From Asticcacaulis sp. (GTDB lineage: Bacteria; Pseudomonadota; Alphaproteobacteria; Caulobacterales; Caulobacteraceae), in NCBI RefSeq assembly GCF_020217185.1, contig NZ_JAIWNX010000257.1, positions 1-10,000 on the forward strand: a DNA stretch of 10,000 nucleotides, read 5' to 3'. The notes under the pieces were generated by a model that saw nothing but the letters and a program-made list of their open reading frames with translations, searched no databases and was not told where the DNA came from. The first letter of the stretch is position 1. Each line of letters begins with the position of its first letter. The position numbers and the translations under genes were made by a program. Shown piece after piece: positions 5,881-10,000 of the stretch.

Positions 5881-6156
5881 TCAGCGGTACTCGCGAGCGT
5901 GCCACAAACGAACAATCGAGATAACGTCCGCACTGACCTCGTAGCGCATCTCGTAGTCGCCCACGATCAGCGATCTGACGTGCAAAGGGTCATAAACTTC
6001 CAGCCTCATCCCAATTTCAGGATAGTCAGGCAGGCGATCTGCGGCGGCGTCAAGCATATCGACTATGCGCGCGGCGGCACGTGGGCTATCAGATTTCACG
6101 AATTCATAGACCCGCCTCAAATCGCGGTGAGCCGCCGCCGACCAGACGACACGCAT
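5881..6156 (-). CDS. ParE-type toxin
   Basis: A 91-residue toxin of the ParE/RelE superfamily. It shows the first strand MRVVWSAAAHRDLRRVYEFV with the typical W/F-(S/T)-x-x-A-x-x-D-L, the helix SPRAAARIVDMLDAAADRL, the turn PDYPEIGMRLEVYDPLHVRS, and the strands LIVGDYEMRYEV and ISIVRLWHAREYR. The ending R-L-W-H-A-R-x-x-R is a hallmark of ParE-like toxins. ParE of known systems inhibits DNA gyrase. Its ATG shares one base with the TGA of the antitoxin gene (TGATG), so translation is coupled. No loss of a conserved residue is seen, so it should be active if expressed. Confidence 0.9.
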   Translation of the reverse strand: MRVVWSAAAHRDLRRVYEFVKSDSPRAAARIVDMLDAAADRLPDYPEIGMRLEVYDPLHVRSLIVGDYEMRYEVSADVISIVRLWHAREYR

Positions 6157-6395
6157 CAGTCACGCTCCAGCGAGGCGATCCAGTCCTTTATTTCCTGATG
6201 CGAATGGACACGGCCTTCTTCGATATCGCGCAAACCTTCGAGCGTCATTTGATGCCGGCGCTCCTCAAGGCTTAGCCAGCTCTGCAAGGCCTGCTTGACG
6301 ATCCAGCCACGTGGCCGCTCCAAACGGGCGGCTGCGGCATCGACGGCCTCAGCCAGTTCAACAGGGATATGAGCTGTAACGGTCCGTGTGTTCAT
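6156..6395 (-). CDS. CopG/ParD-type ribbon-helix-helix antitoxin
   Basis: A 79-residue antitoxin for the ParE toxin. Residues 1-45 form a ribbon-helix-helix DNA-binding domain: the strand RTVTAHIPVELAEAVDAAAA, then the helix LERPRGWIVKQALQSWLSLEE. The tail, MTLEGLRDIEEGRVHSHQEI then KDWIASLERD, is the common toxin-binding tail of this family. The ATG at 6393-6395 is preferred over a TTG eight codons upstream because the protein then begins like the family (MNTRTVTAHIP) and CAGGG precedes it. In the family the antitoxin binds an operator and represses the operon, more strongly with toxin bound; the inverted repeat at 6412-6438 is the candidate. Confidence 0.9.
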   Translation of the reverse strand: MNTRTVTAHIPVELAEAVDAAAARLERPRGWIVKQALQSWLSLEERRHQMTLEGLRDIEEGRVHSHQEIKDWIASLERD

Positions 6396-6411
6396 GCCCT
6401 GAGGATGGGAC

Positions 6412-6438
6412 TTAATCAAAATTTGTCAATCTGATTAA
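6412..6438. promoter_or_regulatory. Inverted repeat, candidate antitoxin operator
   Basis: TTAATCA (6412-6418) and TGATTAA (6432-6438) form an inverted repeat with a 13-bp AT-rich centre, 17 bp upstream of the antitoxin ATG. The centre contains TTGACA on the minus strand (6429-6424), a perfect -35 word, with only a weak -10 downstream (CATCCT, 6407-6402). Ribbon-helix-helix antitoxins bind such repeats, so autoregulation is likely. Confidence 0.5.
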
Positions 6439-6463
6439 AACTGATGAAGTTAGGTTTAGACCT

Positions 6464-6470
6464 TATTATA
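6464..6470. promoter_or_regulatory. Overlapping divergent -10 words
   Basis: The plus strand reads TATTAT at 6464-6469 and the minus strand a perfect TATAAT at 6470-6465. The first would serve the DUF1294 gene (start 6493), the second the antitoxin-toxin operon (start 6395, with the inverted repeat inside the leader). -35 words are weak on both sides, so which strand is used is open. Confidence 0.4.
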
Positions 6471-6492
6471 CAACACCCGCCATCCTGCCACC

Positions 6493-6777
6493 ATGACCCT
6501 CTGGATATTGGCACTCGGCTGGCTGGCTCTGATCGATCTGGTGACGTTTCAGGTGTGGGCCGCTGACAAGCGCCGCGCCATCCGTCGTGAGCGTCGCGTG
6601 CCGGAAGCAACACTGCTGCGGCTTTGCTGGCTGGGCGGCTGGCCCGCGGCGCTGCTGTCCATGCGGCTGTTCCGCCACAAGAGCGTCAAGCGCGATTTCA
6701 AACGCAGATTCAACGGAATCGTCTGGCTACACCTGCTGGCGATAGCGGCCACGATCATAGCATTCCAGGCGCTTTAA
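6493..6777 (+). CDS. DUF1294 family membrane protein
   Basis: A 94-residue membrane protein. It carries the DUF1294 pattern: helix 1 (3-22), then FQVWAADKRRAIRRERRVPE (the conserved (Y/W)-x-x-D-K-x-x-A and R-x-P-E), then LLRLCWLGGWPAALLSM (conserved L-x-G-G-x-x-(A/G)) and LFRHKSVKRDF (conserved R-H-K-x-x-K-x-x-F), and a last helix (75-92). In larger members a cold-shock domain precedes this module; it is absent here. Function is unknown. No clear ribosome binding site is seen before the ATG at 6493. Its stop codon overlaps that of the convergent DUF4272 gene. Confidence 0.9.
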   Translation: MTLWILALGWLALIDLVTFQVWAADKRRAIRRERRVPEATLLRLCWLGGWPAALLSMRLFRHKSVKRDFKRRFNGIVWLHLLAIAATIIAFQAL

Positions 6778-7388
6778 GTATCCGTCTGCACGTCGTCCCA
6801 GTCGTCGCCCTCATAGCCGATCAGCCAGTTGAGCGCGTGGTGGCGTTCGCGCACCACATCGGGCAGGACGCCTTCGGCCCCATCGCGCACCGCCCCGTGC
6901 AGGCGATAGATCAGGTCGGCCTGATCCAGTATCTCTTCGACATCTCGGTGGCCGATACGACTCAGATCGTCGTGCGCAAAGTCCTGCCAGTAGTCGAGCA
7001 TCTCTTGCGCGTTGACGTCTTCGGCGGGAAACCACAGCTCGTCGATCAGGCCGATCGCCCACATCAGCGGCACCATGGCCTCCACCCGCCATGAAAAGCG
7101 GATGGCATCGGCCTCAGACACCGCGTCCCCTTGCAAAAGCGTGCGTTCCTGCGGCGTCAGGTGCGGGTCGAGCTTCCAGCGCCCGACAAAGGGCAGGACC
7201 GGGCCCGGCCGCCCCAGAAAGGCCGCCTGCGCCACCGCCGTGAGGCACAGGAGGCGATAGACGATCGCTTCGCCGGAGCGGATCGTCACATCCGCTGCCT
7301 CTTCGATTTCGGGCAGGCTGTCGGAAACGCGCATCCCCCGCGCCTTCAACAGACGGATCGAATTTTGCTTGCGGGTTTCGGCGTCCAT
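6774..7388 (-). CDS. DUF4272 domain protein
   Basis: A 204-residue soluble protein matching the DUF4272 family of unknown function. Family landmarks are the N-terminal RKQNSIRLLKARGMRVSDSL, the helix-rich R42-L57 region after EIEEAADVTIRSGEAIVYR, the WRVEAMVPLMWAIGLID segment (100-116), and the C-terminal VRERHHALNWLIGY followed by DDWDDVQTDT (195-204), which is the usual strictly conserved ending. The ATG at 7388 is used because the sequence there starts as the family does, even though the frame is open 25 codons further into the upstream peptidase gene. It lies 2 nt behind the peptidase stop, so they are probably cotranscribed. The role is not known. Confidence 0.9.
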   Translation of the reverse strand: MDAETRKQNSIRLLKARGMRVSDSLPEIEEAADVTIRSGEAIVYRLLCLTAVAQAAFLGRPGPVLPFVGRWKLDPHLTPQERTLLQGDAVSEADAIRFSWRVEAMVPLMWAIGLIDELWFPAEDVNAQEMLDYWQDFAHDDLSRIGHRDVEEILDQADLIYRLHGAVRDGAEGVLPDVVRERHHALNWLIGYEGDDWDDVQTDT

Positions 7389-7390
7389 AG

Positions 7391-8641
7391 TCAAATCGGG
7401 TCTTCCAGTGAGCGGGCCAGAGGCGAAAACAGCTTCGGCCCTGTGGGCGTCACATGCCAGCAATCCTCAAGCCGCACGCCGAATTCGCCGGGGATATAGA
7501 GGCCCGGCTCGTCCGAAAAGCACATACCAGCCTCCAGCGGCGTCGCGTCATTACCGACCAGATAAGGCGCTTCGTGGCCATCCATGCCGATACCGTGCCC
7601 GGCGCGGTGCGACAGACCCGGCAGGGTGAAGCCCGGCCCCCAGCCTTCCTTATCATAGAAGGCGCGCACGGCGGCATCGAGCTTTGCCACCGCTACGCCG
7701 ATCTTTGCGGTTTCCAGCACGATCTCCTGCCCGCGGCGCACCGTGTCCCACACCTTGCGCTGCCGCGCCGTCGCTTCGCCATAGACCCAGGTGCGGGTGA
7801 TGTCGGATTCGTAGTCGAGCAGCGCACAGCCGCAATCCATCAGGATCACCGAGCCTTCGCGCACGGTTTGCGGCGTCTTGGTGCCGTGCGGATAGGCGCT
7901 GGCCTCATTAAGCAGGGTCAGGGCAAATTCCGGCGCCCCCCCCAGCGCCCGCGTGGCGTCGTTCATCAGGGCCGCAATATCGCGCGACGCCATACCGACC
8001 TTGATGTTCGCATGGACGTGACGCAGCGCCGCCAGCGTGATGTCGTTGGCCGTCTGCATGAGGGCCAGCTCAGCCGGCGACTTGAGGCGGCGGCAGGCGG
8101 CCACCAGCGCCTCCCCCGATACCACCGCGAACGCGCCCTGCTGTTTCAGGCCATCGATGATGAAATAGCGCGTGGTCCCTTCGACGGCCAGCGTCCCGCT
8201 GGCCGCGCCGCGATCCTTGAGCGCACCGGCAATCAGCGCATAGGGGCTTTCGTCCTCGTTCCAGGTGCGGACATCGGCGGGAACTTCCAGCGTTTCGCGC
8301 GTGCGGGCTTCCTCGAAATAGGGGGTGACGATGACGGTCTGCCCCTTGGCCGGGATCAGAGCCGCCGTCACGCGCTCAGACCGCCCCCAGCGCAGGCCGG
8401 TAAAATAGGTCAGCGACGTGCCGCCTTCGATCAGCAACCCGGCGATCCTTTGCCGCTGCATCTGCTCTTGCAGTCGGGCGATGCGCGCCTGACGCTCCGT
8501 CACGCTGATGGGCTTGGCCCCCGCCGCAAGATTGGGCAAGCCCTGAGTCTGGGTCACGGTCTGAGTCTGGGCCTTCACGCCCGATGCCACGACCACACCC
8601 GAAGCCACGGCCCCGCTCAAAAACGCCCGTTTGGACAGCAT
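7391..8641 (-). CDS. Exported M24 family metallopeptidase (Xaa-Pro aminopeptidase-like)
   Basis: A 416-residue peptidase of the M24 'pita-bread' fold. Five metal ligands are in place: Asp269 (ILMDCG), Asp280 (YESDITRTW), His349 (HRAGHGIGMDGHE), Glu378 (DEPGLY) and Glu392 (VRLED), so it should bind two metal ions and be active. Residues about 50-180 are the creatinase-type N-terminal domain. The first 24 residues (SKRAFLSGAVASGVVVASGV then KAQ) look like a Tat-type signal with KR in place of RR and an FL after it, and the AQ end suggests cleavage, so it is exported to the periplasm. Such enzymes release N-terminal residues before proline, or cleave related dipeptides or creatine-like substrates. 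AGGAG stands 8 nt before the ATG. Confidence 0.9.
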   Translation of the reverse strand: MLSKRAFLSGAVASGVVVASGVKAQTQTVTQTQGLPNLAAGAKPISVTERQARIARLQEQMQRQRIAGLLIEGGTSLTYFTGLRWGRSERVTAALIPAKGQTVIVTPYFEEARTRETLEVPADVRTWNEDESPYALIAGALKDRGAASGTLAVEGTTRYFIIDGLKQQGAFAVVSGEALVAACRRLKSPAELALMQTANDITLAALRHVHANIKVGMASRDIAALMNDATRALGGAPEFALTLLNEASAYPHGTKTPQTVREGSVILMDCGCALLDYESDITRTWVYGEATARQRKVWDTVRRGQEIVLETAKIGVAVAKLDAAVRAFYDKEGWGPGFTLPGLSHRAGHGIGMDGHEAPYLVGNDATPLEAGMCFSDEPGLYIPGEFGVRLEDCWHVTPTGPKLFSPLARSLEDPI

Positions 8642-8704
8642 TACCCCGCTCCTGCGCTTAAAATCGTATACGACCTAGCGCGGGTTTGAAGCGATTGGCA
8701 AGCC

Positions 8705-8874
8705 CTCTCCTCCCTGTCGCGCAGCGATGGGGAGGTGGATTTGACGCGAAGCGTCAAAGACGGAGGGGGGTGGCGCAGGCCATTCGCCGCGCGCAGGATT
8801 CTGTAGGCTATGCGCCGGGAACCGAGAAAGAGTCGCCCCCCTCCGCCTCGCAAGCTAAGGCGTAGGGAGGAGAG
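8705..8874. repeat. Composite palindromic repeat (REP/MITE-like), 170 bp
   Basis: Its ends are an 11-bp perfect inverted repeat: CTCTCCTCCCT at 8705-8715 and its complement at 8864-8874. A second inverted pair lies inside, CGGAGGGGGG at 8761-8770 and its complement at 8836-8845, so each half looks like an inverted copy of one unit. The left half has two further hairpins: CCTCCC/GGGAGG (about 8709-8735) and a perfect TTTGACGC-GAA-GCGTCAAA (8740-8758). The right half has CGCCT/AGGCG (8845-8862). It starts one base after the metH stop. This kind of GC-rich palindrome recurs in intergenic DNA of many alphaproteobacteria. It carries no gene. Confidence 0.75.
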
Positions 8875-8875
8875 A

Positions 8876-10000
8876 TTACGGTAAGTAGTTTAAAATGGGC
8901 GACAACCACCGCTCGGCTTCATCGACGCTCCAGCCCTTGCGGCGGGCATAGTCTTCGACCTGATCCTTTTCGATCTTGCCGACGCCGAAATAGTGCGACT
9001 TCGGATGCGCGAAATAGAGGCCCGAGACCGAGGCCGGCGGCGTCATGGCCAGACTCTCGGTCAGCTCCATCCCCGCCTGTGCCCGCGCGTCCAGAAGATC
9101 GAACAGGGTCCATTTTTCGGTGTGGTCGGGCTGGGCCGGATAGCCGGGTGCCGGGCGGATGCCCTTATACTGTTCGGCGATCAGACCGGCGACATCTAAG
9201 TCTTCGTCCGCCGCATAGGCCCACAGCTCGCGGCGCACGCGCTTGTGCAGGGCTTCGGCGAAGGCTTCGGCCAGACGGTCGGCCAGAGCGGTGGCCAGAA
9301 TGGCGTTATAGTCGTCGCCCGCCGCCTTGAACTTCGCCGCGATCTCCATTTCGCCATGCCCGGCGGTGACGGCAAAGCCGCCGATCCAGTCGGGCGTGCC
9401 TTTCGGGGCCACAAAGTCGCTCAAGGCCGTATTCGATTGATCGTCGCGCGTCTTCTTCATCTGCTGACGCAGGGTGTGGAAACGCGCAATGACCTTTGAG
9501 CGCGTCTCGTCTTCATAGACTTCGATATCGTCATCATCGGTGGCATTGGCGGGCCAGAAGCCGACGACGCCGCGCGCCTCAAACCATTTTTCGTCCAGAA
9601 TGCGCTTCAGCATGGCCTGCGCATCGGCGTAGAGGGCGGTGGCCGCCTCGCCCACAATCTCGTCCTCAAGGATGTCCGGGAAGCGCCCGGCCAGCTCCCA
9701 GGTGGCAAAAAACGGCGTCCAGTCGATATGGTCGGCCAGATCGTGCAGGTCATACGGCGAAAAGGTCCGCGTCCCAAGGAAGGTCGGGGCGACGGGGGCT
9801 TCGGCCGCAAAGTCGATGACAAACTTCTTTGCGCGCGCCTCTTTAAGGTCAGAACGTGGCTTTTGATCGCCCTTGCCATAGGCCAGACGCACCTTCTCGT
9901 AGTCGGCGCGCGTATCGGCGATAAACTGCGCCTTATCCGCGTCGGACAGCAGTTGCGACACCACGCCCACGGCGCGCGACGCATCGAGCACATAGACGGT
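8876..10000 (-). CDS. metH: Cobalamin-dependent methionine synthase, C-terminal part (partial)
   Basis: The reading frame runs off the window's right edge; 374 residues and a TAA stop (8878-8876) are present. This is the C-terminal end of MetH, which transfers the methyl group of 5-methyltetrahydrofolate to homocysteine through methylcobalamin. The visible part begins TVYVLDASRAVGVVSQLL, the end of the B12-binding domain, and then covers the whole AdoMet-binding activation domain, needed to reactivate oxidised cobalamin. In it are TPFFATWELAGRFPDIL, the VVGFWPANA segment, TPDWIGGFAVTAGHG and the AdoMet site motif RPAPGYPAQPDHTEKWTLF. The end, SVSGLYFAHPKSHYFGVGKI, is family-typical. No frameshift or lost motif is visible. 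Whether the gene is full length or split, as some alphaproteobacteria have it, cannot be judged here. Confidence 0.96.
   Translation of the reverse strand, partial: TVYVLDASRAVGVVSQLLSDADKAQFIADTRADYEKVRLAYGKGDQKPRSDLKEARAKKFVIDFAAEAPVAPTFLGTRTFSPYDLHDLADHIDWTPFFATWELAGRFPDILEDEIVGEAATALYADAQAMLKRILDEKWFEARGVVGFWPANATDDDDIEVYEDETRSKVIARFHTLRQQMKKTRDDQSNTALSDFVAPKGTPDWIGGFAVTAGHGEMEIAAKFKAAGDDYNAILATALADRLAEAFAEALHKRVRRELWAYAADEDLDVAGLIAEQYKGIRPAPGYPAQPDHTEKWTLFDLLDARAQAGMELTESLAMTPPASVSGLYFAHPKSHYFGVGKIEKDQVEDYARRKGWSVDEAERWLSPILNYLP

Noticed and set aside
7454..8689. Long plus-strand open frame of 411 codons
   Set aside because: It lies antisense to the M24 peptidase, whose five metal ligands and signal peptide are intact; the plus-strand translation is rich in Arg, His and Gln and shows no motif.
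8740..8758. Intrinsic terminator of metH at the perfect TTTGACGC hairpin
   Set aside because: There is no T run after the hairpin on either strand; it is better explained as part of the palindromic repeat.

Overview
The window looks like a chromosomal segment from an alphaproteobacterium, most probably Caulobacteraceae (Caulobacter/Asticcacaulis-like). This rests on GC-rich coding DNA, an rnpB gene with bacterial type A signatures, a run of small conserved hypothetical genes around an AmpD-like amidase and a TerB/J-domain protein, and a dispersed GC-rich palindromic repeat of the kind common in this group. The genus is an inference; no marker gene here settles it.

Layout. 1-114 is the tail of an unidentified gene. 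115-556 is a gene-free, relatively AT-rich stretch with DnaA-box-like sequences and a possible promoter. 557-847 encodes a small ABM-fold putative monooxygenase. It converges on a tightly overlapping minus-strand pair (844-1472): a 57-residue protein that resembles the tail of an antitoxin, and a 154-residue transglutaminase-like protein with Cys/His/Asp candidates. Divergent from that pair is a RelE/ParE-type toxin-antitoxin module (1566-2023). The RNase P RNA gene (rnpB, about 2034-2457, minus) follows.

Upstream of rnpB on the same strand is a tight operon: AmpD-like amidase with a peptidoglycan-binding domain, a 42-residue one-helix protein and a DUF423 membrane protein. An intrinsic terminator separates it from a small two-helix membrane protein (3808-4053). 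A TerB plus J-domain protein (4292-4969) and a secreted protein of unknown function (5122-5877) are transcribed divergently. A second toxin-antitoxin module of ParDE type lies on the minus strand (5881-6395), with an inverted repeat in its leader. It diverges from a DUF1294 membrane protein (6493-6777).

The right end is a minus-strand run: cobalamin-dependent methionine synthase (C-terminal part only, cut by the window edge), a 170-bp palindromic repeat starting just past its stop codon, a secreted M24 (Xaa-Pro aminopeptidase-like) peptidase, and a DUF4272 protein 2 nt behind it.

Most of the window is housekeeping or conserved hypothetical content. The most interesting items are the overlapping antitoxin-like/transglutaminase-like pair at 844-1472, which may be an unusual two-gene module, the antitoxin-tail motif that recurs in three proteins, the unannotated 42-residue membrane protein, and the composite palindromic repeat next to metH.
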